Notes: a model not told the origin generated them from the sequence alone. 64,000 nucleotides of DNA from an uncultured Lachnospiraceae bacterium (GCA_900317825.1 ONIH01000005.1:19883-83882), one strand, 5' to 3'. Shown: positions 17,176 through 27,410, counted from the stretch's first letter. Numbers and translations: made by a program.

Positions 17176-18168
17176 TCAGAAGCTGATATTTTCAGACAGA
17201 GTTTCAAAGAAACTGTCGGTCGTTATTTTTTCATCGAGACTCTTCGTGACAGAGTTCCATTCGTTCCGGTCGATGCTCGAATAGTCCTTTTTATTCTGGG
17301 TATTTATGATGCCGTCAAGGACCTTCTGCTTTCTCGATTCTATTATCTTCTGGCGGTTCTCGTCAGACTTTTTCTCATCGTACTTGGACACGCAGTAAAT
17401 GATGTAGATAGAGTTTCCGCTCTTTACCGGAACAGAATACTCGCCGTCCTCTAAGTCAAAGGCTGCATTTACGACTTCTTCCGGCCAGCTGTTCTTATCG
17501 ATAGTGACTGAGGTCTTTTTATCTGTCGAGTACTTTTTCGCTACGACCTGGATGTCATTTCCAGCGTCCAGTTCGTCCTCAGCCTTATCTGCCTTGCTCT
17601 CTGACCCCGAAGCAAAAGTAATGACTATCGCATCCATTACCCTGGCTTCATCATCCGATACCTCGTCGTCGGCCTTTGATACGATCGACTTGTAGACCTT
17701 TGAAGCTATAGCCTCCTTTTCGTACATGTGCCTGATATCGTTCTCATTTACATCGAGGCCTGACTTGTCAGCGGCACTCAGCGTATCCATGTATCTGGAT
17801 GCTGCTTTCTCTACGAGGTCCTTTTCCTGTGAAGTCAGGGTGATATCATGCTCGTCAGCATAGACATTCAGCGCGTATACCATCGAAAGTCTGTGTAGGC
17901 AGGCCTTGTCGATATTCTCCTCCAGGCGGTCTGTATTCAGGTCAGCGCCCCAGAGGTCTATATCCCCGGCTGTCCCGTATATATTATGGTAATTCGCGAG
18001 GTAGACAGCTGCCGTTTTCTTTGAACAGGAAAGTGAACCGATCCTGAATACGGTATTTACCGATGGCATCACCTGGAAAAATACCTGCTTTCCGTCAACG
18101 GTGCATCCCGAAAGAACGGTCGCTGAAATACAGGTGGCAAGGGCTGCCGTAATGATCTGCTTTCTCAT
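17176..18168 (-). CDS. PrsA/SurA-like lipoprotein (degenerate parvulin-type foldase)
   Basis: 330 residues. The signal peptide ends in a lipobox LSGC (Cys21), so the protein should be anchored to the outer face of the membrane. Residues about 60-160 look like the helical SurA/PrsA N-terminal chaperone domain (RLEENIDKACLHRLSMVYAL ... EKDLVEKAASRYMDTL). Residues 170-275 look like a parvulin domain (DAIVITFASG ... AEDELDAGNDIQVVAKKYS ... PEEVVNAAFDLEDGEYS). Several hallmark catalytic residues of active parvulins are hard to see, so isomerase activity is doubtful. The gene follows the 85-residue gene by one base and sits at the end of the addBA transcript. It has a GGAGGG ribosome binding site. 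Confidence 0.7.
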   Translation of the reverse strand: MRKQIITAALATCISATVLSGCTVDGKQVFFQVMPSVNTVFRIGSLSCSKKTAAVYLANYHNIYGTAGDIDLWGADLNTDRLEENIDKACLHRLSMVYALNVYADEHDITLTSQEKDLVEKAASRYMDTLSAADKSGLDVNENDIRHMYEKEAIASKVYKSIVSKADDEVSDDEARVMDAIVITFASGSESKADKAEDELDAGNDIQVVAKKYSTDKKTSVTIDKNSWPEEVVNAAFDLEDGEYSVPVKSGNSIYIIYCVSKYDEKKSDENRQKIIESRKQKVLDGIINTQNKKDYSSIDRNEWNSVTKSLDEKITTDSFFETLSENISF

Positions 18169-18169
18169 C

Positions 18170-18427
18170 TCAGCCCTCCACTATCAGGTATCTGCCGTCG
18201 CCTATATCGAAGACTTCGGCGCTCTCGAGGATCTCGTCATCGTCCATTCCCTCACAGTCGAGGTTATCCTTCATGTAGGAAAGAGTATCCTTCTTCGAAT
18301 CCTGGATCACCGCGCAGCAGTCATCAAGGAACTCGTCTGCCTCCTCGAGTGTCTCAGCTACCGGCTCGTCAAAGAGCTTCTCCTGATTATCTAAAAAAGC
18401 CTGAAGTGCTTCTTCATCGTAAGTCAT
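18170..18427 (-). CDS. Small acidic conserved-type protein downstream of addA
   Basis: 85 residues, very acidic (many Asp/Glu), with predicted helices over the first 70 residues and a short C-terminal beta segment GDGRYLIVEG. It contains a vicinal CC pair. It lies 13 bp after addA and 1 bp before the lipoprotein gene, so it belongs to the addBA operon. I recall similar small proteins in Lachnospiraceae genomes but know no function. It could be an accessory factor for AddAB or merely co-transcribed. Confidence 0.7.
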   Translation of the reverse strand: MTYDEEALQAFLDNQEKLFDEPVAETLEEADEFLDDCCAVIQDSKKDTLSYMKDNLDCEGMDDDEILESAEVFDIGDGRYLIVEG

Positions 18428-18440
18428 AAATCCTATCCTT

Positions 18441-21400
18441 TCATATCATTGGAACTGTGACCGTCTTCCCCAGTGCAAAAGAGTACAGATACATCTCGCT
18501 CACCGGAAGGTCCATGCCTCTTCCGAGCGCCAGTTCATAGAGCTGGAGCTGCTTCGTGTACTTGTCCCTCAGTTCTTCTTCTGATTTGACGAAGTCGGTC
18601 TTATAGTCTATCAGAACTATTTTACCATTTTCTACAAAAAATGCATCAATAATTCCCTGAACTATGACCTGATCTGCAAAAGGCTCATCAGAAGGCTCTC
18701 CCGACAGGTCACCGAAGAACAGCTCCGGCGAATCTCCGGTCACAAAAGCCTGCTCCCGGTAAAGCTCTCCGTTCAGATACGCCTGCTGCATCCTCTCCGC
18801 AAGAGGTGATGATAAAAATACTGCGAGCTTCTTTCTGTCGAGCATTCCTTCCTGTTCCGGTCTTAGGAATCCCTTTTCAAGCTCCACTTCTATCTGTTCA
18901 TCGAGCGAATCGGCAAGTGGTTTCTTTGAAAAATCGAGCTTCTCTAAGAATCTGTGCATTGCCGTCCCCTTCTCAGCTCCGGATGCTTCTTTGGCCTTTT
19001 TCTCCTTCTTTAAAAAATCCGGGATAGTCGGCTTTGTAAAGACTTTTTTCTCAGGCTTGTACAGGTCCTCTGCCTCGTCTCTTATCTCATCATCAAGCGC
19101 AGAATTCTTTATCTCGGAAACCGAATACTTCTGCTTCGGTATGACCTCCTTTTCATGTGCATAAGGGTGAGTGAAGGCCTCATAGAGCTCATAGGCTTTT
19201 TTTCTGATGTCCTCTCTGTCCTCTGCCATAAGCTCATCTCTTATCTCCTTTCGCTTCGTCTCTATCAGGACTTCATTCTCAGCAAAGTCCTCGGCAGCCG
19301 GAGTCTGTATCTGATATCCGTTCTTTACGAGAGGCGGGATGATCAGTTTGTAAAAGCATGACGCTCCCTTCAGGTCAGTATAAGTCATCTGATCCGACGA
19401 CAGCTTCTGCCCCTTTTCGATAAGGGAATCCCTGTCCTTTGCCGTAAGCGAACCCACGAGATAGAGCTTCTCCTTAGCCCTCGTAAGCGCCACATAGAGG
19501 ACACGGAGATTTTCTCCGAGATCACTGTCTGCCTTAAGAGACCTGAGCATCTGGAAATGCACTGTATCGTTTTTCGTGTGCCGCTTCAGGTCTGTATAAG
19601 GCATCGAGATATCGCTGTCTTTTACAGTCTCTACCTGGTCTGTATCGTTCGGGAATCTGTTCCCGAGTCCTAAGGCAAAGACTACAGGGAATTCAAGTCC
19701 TTTGCTCTTATGGATCGTCATGATCTGAACAGCGTCCCCGCCGTTTCCGGCATCAGCTTCACCCTCGTCAGCGTTGTACTTCTCGAGTCTTTCGATATAA
19801 GCGATAAATGCGGAGATTCCAGAAAAGCTCGTCTTAGAAAAGCCCACAGCCTTATCGTAGAGCTTCAGCAGGTTCTGTCTCCTGCGCTCTCCACCAGGCA
19901 GGCAGCTGACCAGAAGATCATAGCCTGTATCGGAATACAGCTCCGCCAGCAGCTCATACACCGGAGTGTCAGTTTTTTTGTGTCTCAGCTTAAAGAGCTC
20001 CTGTAAAAAATCATCAAGTCTCTTTCTCTTTTCAGGTCCGATCTCTGCCCTTTCCACGTCCAGGCTGTCATCCTCATCATCAGATGGTGCTTCAGAGAGA
20101 ACCGCCACATGAAATCTACGCTTAGGATGAGCTGCCTTTATGATGGCAAGGTCTTCTTCCGAAAGGCCGACATACATGGAGGTAAGGACCGAAGCCAGGG
20201 GTAAGTCCTGTCTCGGGTTATCTAGTAACCTTAGGTAGTTAAGAGTAGATACGACTTCCGGAGCACTGAAGTAGCCTGTATCCGCAGCATTCTCAGCCGG
20301 TATTCCATAGGCGTTAAAGACTTCCATTATCTTCGCGGCATTTACCTTTGTGCTGCGAAGGATGACAGCTATATCCTGATATCTGACAGCTCTGAGACCG
20401 CCGTTCCCGTCTGCCACCTGAAATCCCGAGTCCATCAGCTGCTTTATCTGCTGAGCTGTCCAGGTAGCCTCTAGAGACATCTTCTCATCAGCTATCTCCG
20501 TAAGCTCATCGTCATCTCGTAACAGGATCACAGTCTCAGTGGAATTATCCTGTCCGTCCGGGACGGACGGATAATAGTCGGCTCCGAATTTAAGCTCAGC
20601 GTCCTGATCGTATTCGACACCGCCCATCTCCGGGATCATGACCATCCGGAATATGTCATTTACCGTATCTGTGACACATTTGCGGCTTCTGAAGTTCTTA
20701 TCGAGGTCTATTCTTCTGAAGTCTGCATCAGGCTTTTTCTGATACTCTGATGATTTGCGGAGGATAATTCCCGGATCCGCATTCCTGAATCCATAGATAG
20801 ACTGCTTCACGTCTCCGACCATGAAGTAGTTCTTCTGGTCACGGCTCACAGCGGAGAGGATCATCTCGTTTAGCTCATTCGTGTCCTGGTACTCGTCAAC
20901 CATGACCTCCCTGTATCTCTTCCGGTAGTTTTTCGCTGCATTGGTAAGAGTTCCGTCTTCATTCATCAGAGCCTTTACCGCGAAGTGCTCTATATCCGAG
21001 AACTCAAAAGACTTCCTGTCTGTCTTCTCCTCAAGGAATTTCTGGTCAAACTCACGGGTAAGTCTTATGATCTCATGAAGAAAAGGAACCTTCGCATTTT
21101 CTTCAGCTACTATCTCAGCCAGCGGCTTCGTAAGGAACTTCTCCTGCAGCTTTTTTACGAAAAAATTCTTATACTCATCACGTCGCGCTTTCCAGCCGTC
21201 TGCTAAGACCTTCTGGTCCTCGGTCCCCTTTCTCGCCTGTGCTCTTCCGACTCCTTCGAATTTGTAAGTATCTGAAAGCGACAACATATCATCAAAGCTC
21301 TTCGCCTCAGACAGGCTTCTGAAAAAAGCCTCGTCTTTTGACAGATTCTCTACGAGCTTATCAAAAATACCGTCATCATTCTCGGCGGATGCCTCTCTTT

Positions 21401-22097
21401 CCAGAGCCTGAACCTTTTCAGTGGTCTCAGCCGAAAAGCCTTTAAGCCAGTCTACAAGCCTTGTCATCCAGGATGTCTCAAGAACTGACTTATCGTCCAC
21501 TGTCTTCACACAGTCATAGAGAGACTTATAGTAGTGCTCTACCCACGGATACGCCTGTGCCCTGCCATAGAGCATCAGGATGATGTCTCCAAGAGCCACA
21601 TCTGAACCCTTTGATGAGAATACATCTGAGAGGTTCAGGAAATCCTGACTGCCATTCTCGTATTCTTCACGGAGCATCTCCTCTAAGACATCTCTTTTAA
21701 GCAGCTCAGTCTCGCCGCTGTCCATAAACCTGAAATCAGGATCCAGGTCTATCTGTGAAAAATACTCTGAGACTACATTCTTACAGAAGCTGTCTATGGT
21801 CCTGATGTCTGCTGAGAAAACCCTGTCACGCATCCTTCTGATACGGTGGTCAGCAGGATTTACGGAGAGCTTTTCATTTAAGGTCTTGTATATCCTCTCC
21901 TTCATCTCCTTTGCGGCTGCCTTCGTAAAGGTGACTACCAGGAGCTCGTCTATATCCCACGGGTCTTTCTCGTCGGTCAGCTTCTCTATGATCCTCTCAA
22001 CAAGCACTGCCGTCTTTCCGCTTCCTGCCGCTGCAGTCACGAGGAGCGACTGATCTTTAGAATCTATGACTGCCTGCTGCGCATCTGTCCAATTCAT
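18441..22097 (-). CDS. addA: ATP-dependent helicase/nuclease subunit A
   Basis: UvrD-like 3'-5' helicase plus nuclease subunit of AddAB, which resects double-strand breaks and loads RecA (the Gram-positive RecBCD equivalent). 1218 residues, normal for the family. The Q motif TDAQQAVI and Walker A AAAGSGKT (residues 22-29) lie at the N-terminus. Walker B/motif II is VMVDEYQDTNE, and motif VI lies around LRVLYVALTRAKEKLYLVG. The C-terminal RecB-like nuclease core is VLIDYKTDF. The ATG overlaps the addB stop by four bases (ATGA), with GGAG eight bases upstream. Confidence 0.97.
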   Translation of the reverse strand: MNWTDAQQAVIDSKDQSLLVTAAAGSGKTAVLVERIIEKLTDEKDPWDIDELLVVTFTKAAAKEMKERIYKTLNEKLSVNPADHRIRRMRDRVFSADIRTIDSFCKNVVSEYFSQIDLDPDFRFMDSGETELLKRDVLEEMLREEYENGSQDFLNLSDVFSSKGSDVALGDIILMLYGRAQAYPWVEHYYKSLYDCVKTVDDKSVLETSWMTRLVDWLKGFSAETTEKVQALEREASAENDDGIFDKLVENLSKDEAFFRSLSEAKSFDDMLSLSDTYKFEGVGRAQARKGTEDQKVLADGWKARRDEYKNFFVKKLQEKFLTKPLAEIVAEENAKVPFLHEIIRLTREFDQKFLEEKTDRKSFEFSDIEHFAVKALMNEDGTLTNAAKNYRKRYREVMVDEYQDTNELNEMILSAVSRDQKNYFMVGDVKQSIYGFRNADPGIILRKSSEYQKKPDADFRRIDLDKNFRSRKCVTDTVNDIFRMVMIPEMGGVEYDQDAELKFGADYYPSVPDGQDNSTETVILLRDDDELTEIADEKMSLEATWTAQQIKQLMDSGFQVADGNGGLRAVRYQDIAVILRSTKVNAAKIMEVFNAYGIPAENAADTGYFSAPEVVSTLNYLRLLDNPRQDLPLASVLTSMYVGLSEEDLAIIKAAHPKRRFHVAVLSEAPSDDEDDSLDVERAEIGPEKRKRLDDFLQELFKLRHKKTDTPVYELLAELYSDTGYDLLVSCLPGGERRRQNLLKLYDKAVGFSKTSFSGISAFIAYIERLEKYNADEGEADAGNGGDAVQIMTIHKSKGLEFPVVFALGLGNRFPNDTDQVETVKDSDISMPYTDLKRHTKNDTVHFQMLRSLKADSDLGENLRVLYVALTRAKEKLYLVGSLTAKDRDSLIEKGQKLSSDQMTYTDLKGASCFYKLIIPPLVKNGYQIQTPAAEDFAENEVLIETKRKEIRDELMAEDREDIRKKAYELYEAFTHPYAHEKEVIPKQKYSVSEIKNSALDDEIRDEAEDLYKPEKKVFTKPTIPDFLKKEKKAKEASGAEKGTAMHRFLEKLDFSKKPLADSLDEQIEVELEKGFLRPEQEGMLDRKKLAVFLSSPLAERMQQAYLNGELYREQAFVTGDSPELFFGDLSGEPSDEPFADQVIVQGIIDAFFVENGKIVLIDYKTDFVKSEEELRDKYTKQLQLYELALGRGMDLPVSEMYLYSFALGKTVTVPMI

Positions 22098-25000
22098 CGG
22101 CCGCTCTCCTTTCCTGACTGTGCCTTATCATTTTCTGACTGTCTGCTGCTGCTTATCTTTGCGACAAGTGACTGAAGAGTCGCTGTTTTTTTCTTCTGTT
22201 CATCGTCTGCACTGCTGTCATCTAATACATGGCTTATATCCCTGTAATAGTAGCCATTCAGTCTCGGATCAAAATGGCAGACTCCCTTATAGATACAGTA
22301 TTTGCATCCGGTGTCCGAGCCCTTCCTGTATGGAAGGACAGCTGCGTCTCCCTTTACTATCCTGCTCCCAAGGGATACAGCCTTTTCCTTTGTAAAATCC
22401 CTAATAAGGCCAAAGTCATCTGGCGTCACCAGAGACCCTGAAGCCCCCAGGTCTCCATTAGACTTGGTCTTCAGGTCAACTGCCCTTGATGTATAACTGC
22501 TTTCAGTGAGCAGCTTCCCGTCAAGTGAGCCTATGACAGCTTCATCATCTATCATGATGCCTGACGGTCTTAAGGTCTTTTCTATCTCAGCTCTCCTGCT
22601 CTCATCGTCTAGCCGCTTCTCTTCCGGGATCCTCGGGTCCGTAAGCATATAGTAGAATACGGCAGCTGGGAGATACTTGTCGCCATTCCTTCCAAGCCCC
22701 TTTAATGCCATATCCATATACAGCAATAGCTGCAGCTGAATACCCTCATAGATCCGCACCGGGTCGAGCTTATTCGTGCCGGTCTTATAATCTATGATCT
22801 TCACATATGTGTTATCTCCTGCCTTTGCCAGGTCTATGCGGTCTATCTTTCCTGTAAGGGAAAGCGTATGCCCGTCTCCCACATCAAAGGACAGGTCTCT
22901 GGCGTCACATAAGTCTTTTAGCTCCTGCTCGAAATACATCGGAGCGAACTTTCCTGCCTTCAGCTCTTCAGTCATGACCTGAGTATTTAAGAGCAGATTC
23001 TTAAATGCCTGCTTTGAAAAATGGTCTTCCCTGGCATCTTCAAACAGCTCACTGCCGGCAAAGTCTTTAAGCTCTTCATCAAATCCCGCCTGAAGCCTCC
23101 TGTTCATCTCATCTGAGTCTACAGCATCCCAGCCTAAACCATCAGTTCTAAGGCTCTTAGCGTACTTCTCGATAGCGCCATGGTAGAGGTTACCCAGGTC
23201 TAGCGAAGCGAACTCATTCTTCTTTCTCGGAGTCAGCTTAAGTCCGTACTGGAGCAGATAAGAGCACGGACACTTCGCGAACGTCTCGAGTCTGCTTACA
23301 GACATAGTAAGTGACCTGCCATATAAAGCATCTGTGACTGCCTGCTTCAGCGGAGTCTTCTGATTTTCTGAAAATGCTGCGTCAAGGAAAGCCTTTCGGA
23401 TACCGGCCTTCCCTGAAACTGTCTTTACATCTAGCAGTTCCGCCGTGCGGTCTCTGACTAAAGACGTGGCATCTTCATTTATCAGCTGCTCGAGGCCTCT
23501 GGTCATGACGGCATCTGCACTGTTCTCAGTCTCTAAGAATACCGGATCATCTGAACTGATCCTCTCACACTTCACATCTGGAAACAGTCGCTCTATCTCC
23601 TCGAACAGGTAGGAAGCATTTATGTGATCGCCGTCTGAGCTCCCCTGGTGGTACGTGATAAAGAGCTTCTCAGATGCCTTCGTCATGCACAGATACAGGT
23701 AGAACTTCTGCTGAGCCGACCTCTCCCTGTCGGTAGGTGCCAGCTCAAAGCCGTTCTCCTTCAGGAGCACTCTCTCCTCCTCTGAAAAAATACCTGCGTC
23801 TGAACCGGCCTTCGGTATCTGGTCGTCCCCTGCCCCTATCAGGAAAAGCACCTTCACATCCGAAAGCCTGGTACGCTCCAGGTCTCCGAAGAGCACCGTA
23901 TCATTACTCTTAGGGACAGTAGCCGGCTTTATCTCATCGAGACCGTCGAGGAGCATGTCCCTGAAGTCTGAGACGCTTACCTTCTCGTCTCCTAAAAGCT
24001 CCGCCATCTGGTCTGACAGGTCACAGAAAAATCCATAGAGTCTGCGGTACAGGTCTTCTGAAACCATATCACCCTCTTCCTGCTTTTTGTCAGCCCTGTA
24101 GTTCAGCTTCTGCTCCGCATGGAAAGTCATCAGCAGTTCAAAAAGTGCCGTAAGCCTGTCTGTTACCGTGACATTCTTTCCCTTCTCAGCGTCATAGAAC
24201 TTCATCAGGGGAGCGGATATTTTTTCACGAATAGCATTCAGCTTCTCAAATGCCTTATCAGCTGTGAAGTCCTGCGTTTTTCTCTTGAAAGGCTCCTTTA
24301 GGTATCTGGTGTTCCTGAATGACGCCTCATACAGGTAGTTATCGAGGATGTCTGTCTCCTTAGCTGAGAGCGGCGTAAGTCCGCTGCGCAGAAATCTCAT
24401 GACACTTTCATATGACAGGCGGCGCTTTACCATGTCAAGAGCTGCATCTATAAACTCAGTGAGAGGGTTAAACAGAGCCTCCTTCTTCTCGTCCAAAAAT
24501 ACCGGTATCCCCTGCGCATCGAAGATCCTCTTCACTGAGTATCTGTAGCTCTCGACATCAGGACAGACAACTGCAAAATCTCTGTAGTGTAGGCTCTCAT
24601 CCTTTCGGACCATCTGATGTATCTTCTCAGCTGTAAAGAGGATCTCAGTCTTTACATCACGAAGTTCAGCGAGCTCTATTCTGCCCTCTGAATCAGGCAG
24701 GCTTCTCCCATTCTCACGGAACAGGTTCTCCTCCAGAAAAGCCAGCGGACCGCCGTCTTTAAATCTGCCGTTTCCCCTGTCTATGAAAACCGGATCAAGA
24801 ATCTGTGCGCCTTTAAGTCCATTAAGAAAAGCAGCCTCTTCCCGTGACATATAAAAGAGCCCTTCCTCCTCACCCGCATGATACAGGTCACAGTCTGTGT
24901 CACAGGTCACACAGGCGTAGACTGTGTCTACCAACGGAACGAGTCTGGTCAGGAGTTCCTTCTGCACCGGAGTAAACCCTGTGTAGCCGTCAAGCACTAT

Positions 25001-25594
25001 CACCGAATCCCTTATAAGCTCAGACTGGTCTGCGACATCACAGAGAAGCGTAAGCACCTGCTCCTGGGTAAACATGCTCTCTCCTAAGAGGGATAAGAAC
25101 TTCCTGTAGAGCTTCTCCACGTCCTCTGCCTTCTCACGGAAAGTGTCAGGAAGTCCGGCCTTTTCTGCCATCTCTCCTACATCTGACGGTTCGTATCCGT
25201 ACTGCATCAGCTCAGAGATAAGAGACTTGACCTCGTCTATGTAGCCTCTGCGGCCGATGTTCTTCTTCAGAAGGCCCAGATCATCCCTGATAAGCGAAGC
25301 TGCCCGCCTTAAGAGAAGGACTTTTCCGGTCTCATCGAGACAGACGTTCTTCTTCGTGCCCAGTTCGTCAAAGACCCTGTAGGCAAGGCGTTCGAATGAG
25401 AGCACATCGACATTTATGATGCTCTTACGGGGACTTAAGAACACCAGAATGCGCTGTGTCTGCATCGAATACTGGAGCGGAACGAGGATCAGATAGTGCT
25501 TCTTCGGGCTCTGCTGCGCCTCTTCGAGGATTTTCTTATAGATGTATGTGGATTTGCCGGTCCCGGACGGTCCGGCGATGATCTGAAGGTTCAT
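22094..25594 (-). CDS. addB: ATP-dependent helicase/deoxyribonuclease subunit B
   Basis: Second subunit of AddAB: an inactivated helicase fold that reads Chi, with an active nuclease domain. 1166 residues. The N-terminal P-loop GPSGTGKS is at residues 8-15. The C-terminal nuclease domain shows IIDYKTGT. Four cysteines expected to hold the AddB iron-sulfur cluster are visible: one in the FAKCPCSYLL segment before the nuclease, and three in GCKYCIYKGVC at the C-terminus. First gene of the operon, preceded by GGGGAGG and an extended -10 promoter. Confidence 0.97.
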   Translation of the reverse strand: MNLQIIAGPSGTGKSTYIYKKILEEAQQSPKKHYLILVPLQYSMQTQRILVFLSPRKSIINVDVLSFERLAYRVFDELGTKKNVCLDETGKVLLLRRAASLIRDDLGLLKKNIGRRGYIDEVKSLISELMQYGYEPSDVGEMAEKAGLPDTFREKAEDVEKLYRKFLSLLGESMFTQEQVLTLLCDVADQSELIRDSVIVLDGYTGFTPVQKELLTRLVPLVDTVYACVTCDTDCDLYHAGEEEGLFYMSREEAAFLNGLKGAQILDPVFIDRGNGRFKDGGPLAFLEENLFRENGRSLPDSEGRIELAELRDVKTEILFTAEKIHQMVRKDESLHYRDFAVVCPDVESYRYSVKRIFDAQGIPVFLDEKKEALFNPLTEFIDAALDMVKRRLSYESVMRFLRSGLTPLSAKETDILDNYLYEASFRNTRYLKEPFKRKTQDFTADKAFEKLNAIREKISAPLMKFYDAEKGKNVTVTDRLTALFELLMTFHAEQKLNYRADKKQEEGDMVSEDLYRRLYGFFCDLSDQMAELLGDEKVSVSDFRDMLLDGLDEIKPATVPKSNDTVLFGDLERTRLSDVKVLFLIGAGDDQIPKAGSDAGIFSEEERVLLKENGFELAPTDRERSAQQKFYLYLCMTKASEKLFITYHQGSSDGDHINASYLFEEIERLFPDVKCERISSDDPVFLETENSADAVMTRGLEQLINEDATSLVRDRTAELLDVKTVSGKAGIRKAFLDAAFSENQKTPLKQAVTDALYGRSLTMSVSRLETFAKCPCSYLLQYGLKLTPRKKNEFASLDLGNLYHGAIEKYAKSLRTDGLGWDAVDSDEMNRRLQAGFDEELKDFAGSELFEDAREDHFSKQAFKNLLLNTQVMTEELKAGKFAPMYFEQELKDLCDARDLSFDVGDGHTLSLTGKIDRIDLAKAGDNTYVKIIDYKTGTNKLDPVRIYEGIQLQLLLYMDMALKGLGRNGDKYLPAAVFYYMLTDPRIPEEKRLDDESRRAEIEKTLRPSGIMIDDEAVIGSLDGKLLTESSYTSRAVDLKTKSNGDLGASGSLVTPDDFGLIRDFTKEKAVSLGSRIVKGDAAVLPYRKGSDTGCKYCIYKGVCHFDPRLNGYYYRDISHVLDDSSADDEQKKKTATLQSLVAKISSSRQSENDKAQSGKESGR

Positions 25595-25634
25595 AATAGG
25601 CCTCCCCTGATGCTGTGTTCGAATGTCTGTTCGT

Positions 25635-25663
25635 AGTATATCACATCACGTGGAAGCTGTAAA
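25635..25663 (-). promoter_or_regulatory. addBA operon promoter (extended -10)
   Basis: TTTACA (25658-25663), 17 bp, TATACT (25635-25640) on the minus strand, with TG one base before the -10 box. The leader to the addB ATG is about 35 nt and includes the GGGGAGG ribosome binding site. Confidence 0.7.
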
Positions 25664-25693
25664 GATTTTTTTGTAAAAAAGATGCCTGTTTTT

Positions 25694-26701
25694 TTATATG
25701 ACCCGCTTATAGAAGCGGACGGTGAATTCGGCGCCGTGCGGGCGGGTATTTGATGCTTTTATCGTGCCGTTGTGGGCTTTGATGATGTCACGGGATAAGG
25801 CGAGTCCGATACCGATGCTCTGTGACGAGGCATTTTCGCCACGGTAGAAACGCTCGAAGAGATGAGGAAGGTCAGATTCTTTGAAGCCTTCTCCGGTATC
25901 TGTTATGACTACTTCTGTAAAAATGGCCGTTTCTTCCGCTCTTACACTAATAGTGCCACCAGAAGGCGTGTGCTCAACGCAGTTTTTTATCAGATTGCCC
26001 AAAGCCTCGGCGCACCACTCCCTATCACCGATAAATGCAGCATCACCGCATGAAGCATCAAAAGCTATCCCTTTAAGCTCCATCGGGATCAGCAGCGGTT
26101 CAGCTGCCTTTTCTATCACATCAGAGACATTGATCTGTTTCTTTATGAATGCCACAGTGCCGGAATCGAGCTTTGCTATTTTCAGAAGTGCTTCAGTCAG
26201 ATTTTCCATTCTGGCAAGTGAATCCTTCAATTCATGTATATGCTTCCGGTAATTGTCACTGTCCGCACCGTCATCAGACAGGAGATTTACAGTCAGATTC
26301 ATAGCGGTAAGCGGAGTCCGAAGCTGATGGGATATGTCCGCCAAAGCCTTACTCATACGAAGCCTGTCTTTATCACTCGTCTCAGCCTGAGAACGAAGCC
26401 TTACAGTCATTTTGCGAAGCTCAGAATAGAGGATATAAAGCTCGCCCTCCTTCGCGTTTCTGATGGTAAGCTCTTCTTTACCATGCAGCACCTTGTCAAC
26501 CTCATCAGACAGTTCCGCTATGTCCTTAAGCCTCACCATCGTATATGATCCAAAAACAGAAATACAGACGGCCTCAGCAATCAGTGCAATCAGAGCCGCC
26601 CTCTTGTCATACAAAAATAAAATGGTCAGATCACATACCAGACTGGCCATCACCATAATACAAAAACACCATCTGAACTTCGCATTCTTCCAGATATTCA
26701 A
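25694..26701 (-). CDS. Sensor histidine kinase with minimal (intramembrane-type) sensor
   Basis: Two-component sensor. Two transmembrane helices near the N-terminus (about residues 12-32 and 37-57 of the long frame) are joined by only a few residues, so there is no extracellular sensor domain; such kinases usually sense through a partner protein in the membrane. The H-box is DISHQLRTPLTAM with the phospho-accepting His in SHQ, followed by N box LGNLIKNCVEH, G1 DTGEGF, F and G2 GIGLALS. Two in-frame TTG codons could start it; I chose 26701 because GGAGG lies eight bases upstream, against two for the TTG at 26707. It follows the response regulator gene directly. Confidence 0.92.
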   Translation of the reverse strand: MNIWKNAKFRWCFCIMVMASLVCDLTILFLYDKRAALIALIAEAVCISVFGSYTMVRLKDIAELSDEVDKVLHGKEELTIRNAKEGELYILYSELRKMTVRLRSQAETSDKDRLRMSKALADISHQLRTPLTAMNLTVNLLSDDGADSDNYRKHIHELKDSLARMENLTEALLKIAKLDSGTVAFIKKQINVSDVIEKAAEPLLIPMELKGIAFDASCGDAAFIGDREWCAEALGNLIKNCVEHTPSGGTISVRAEETAIFTEVVITDTGEGFKESDLPHLFERFYRGENASSQSIGIGLALSRDIIKAHNGTIKASNTRPHGAEFTVRFYKRVI

Positions 26702-26719
26702 AGCCAAAACCTCCCTTTT

Positions 26720-27391
26720 TCATACCATACGGTAACCAAGACCCCTGACAGTCATTATTATCTTTGGATTCTGCGGGTCATCCTCTATTTTCTCACGGAG
26801 GCGCTTGATATAGACAGAAAGAGTGTTGTCGTTGACAAAATTCCCGGCGATATCCCAGACATCTTCAAGCAGTGCTTCTCGAGAAAGTATCCTTCCTCTG
26901 TTTTCCAGGAAAATCTGTAAGATACGGAATTCGAGAGCAGACAGCACGATCTCCTTCTCACCTTTACTGACTCTTCCACTGTCCGTATCAATAAACAGAT
27001 CACCTATCACAATCCGTCCGTCATCGTGCTGATATTTCCTCCGTGCATTCTTAATTCTCGAAACCAGCTCCCTCGGTCTGAAAGGCTTTGCGATATAATC
27101 ATCCGCGCCCAGATCAAAACCAGCCACGACACTGGCCTCATCCCCAGATGCCGTCAGAAAGATCACCGGAATATCGTATTCGCTTTTTATCTCCGAACAC
27201 AGCGAATAACCGTTTCCATCCTTAAGCGAAATATCTAGCAGCACTATATCAAACCTGTCAGCCTTCAAAGCTTTTAATGCATCCCGCTGCCCCGGCACCG
27301 CCGTAACAGCATATTCCTCTTTCTTCAAGAATTCTACAAGTGAATCTACTATGGCTTTATCATCTTCTACGAGAAGTATCGAAATAAACAT
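26720..27391 (-). CDS. OmpR/PhoB-family response regulator
   Basis: Transcription factor controlled by the adjacent kinase. From the preferred ATG at 27391 (GAAAGG upstream) it is about 223 residues. The receiver domain has the acidic pair ED-D at 9-11, phospho-accepting Asp53 in VLLDISL, and the conserved Lys in FRPRELV/AKPF. The C-terminal winged helix contains LEFRILQIFLENRGRILSRE and the recognition region VNDNTLSVYIKRLREKI. The longer frame to 27427 adds 12 residues encoded by repeat sequence and has no ribosome binding site. Likely targets are the ABC exporter genes upstream. Confidence 0.93.
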   Translation of the reverse strand: MFISILLVEDDKAIVDSLVEFLKKEEYAVTAVPGQRDALKALKADRFDIVLLDISLKDGNGYSLCSEIKSEYDIPVIFLTASGDEASVVAGFDLGADDYIAKPFRPRELVSRIKNARRKYQHDDGRIVIGDLFIDTDSGRVSKGEKEIVLSALEFRILQIFLENRGRILSREALLEDVWDIAGNFVNDNTLSVYIKRLREKIEDDPQNPKIIMTVRGLGYRMV

Positions 27392-27410
27392 CAGAAACCT
27401 TTCTGTAAAA

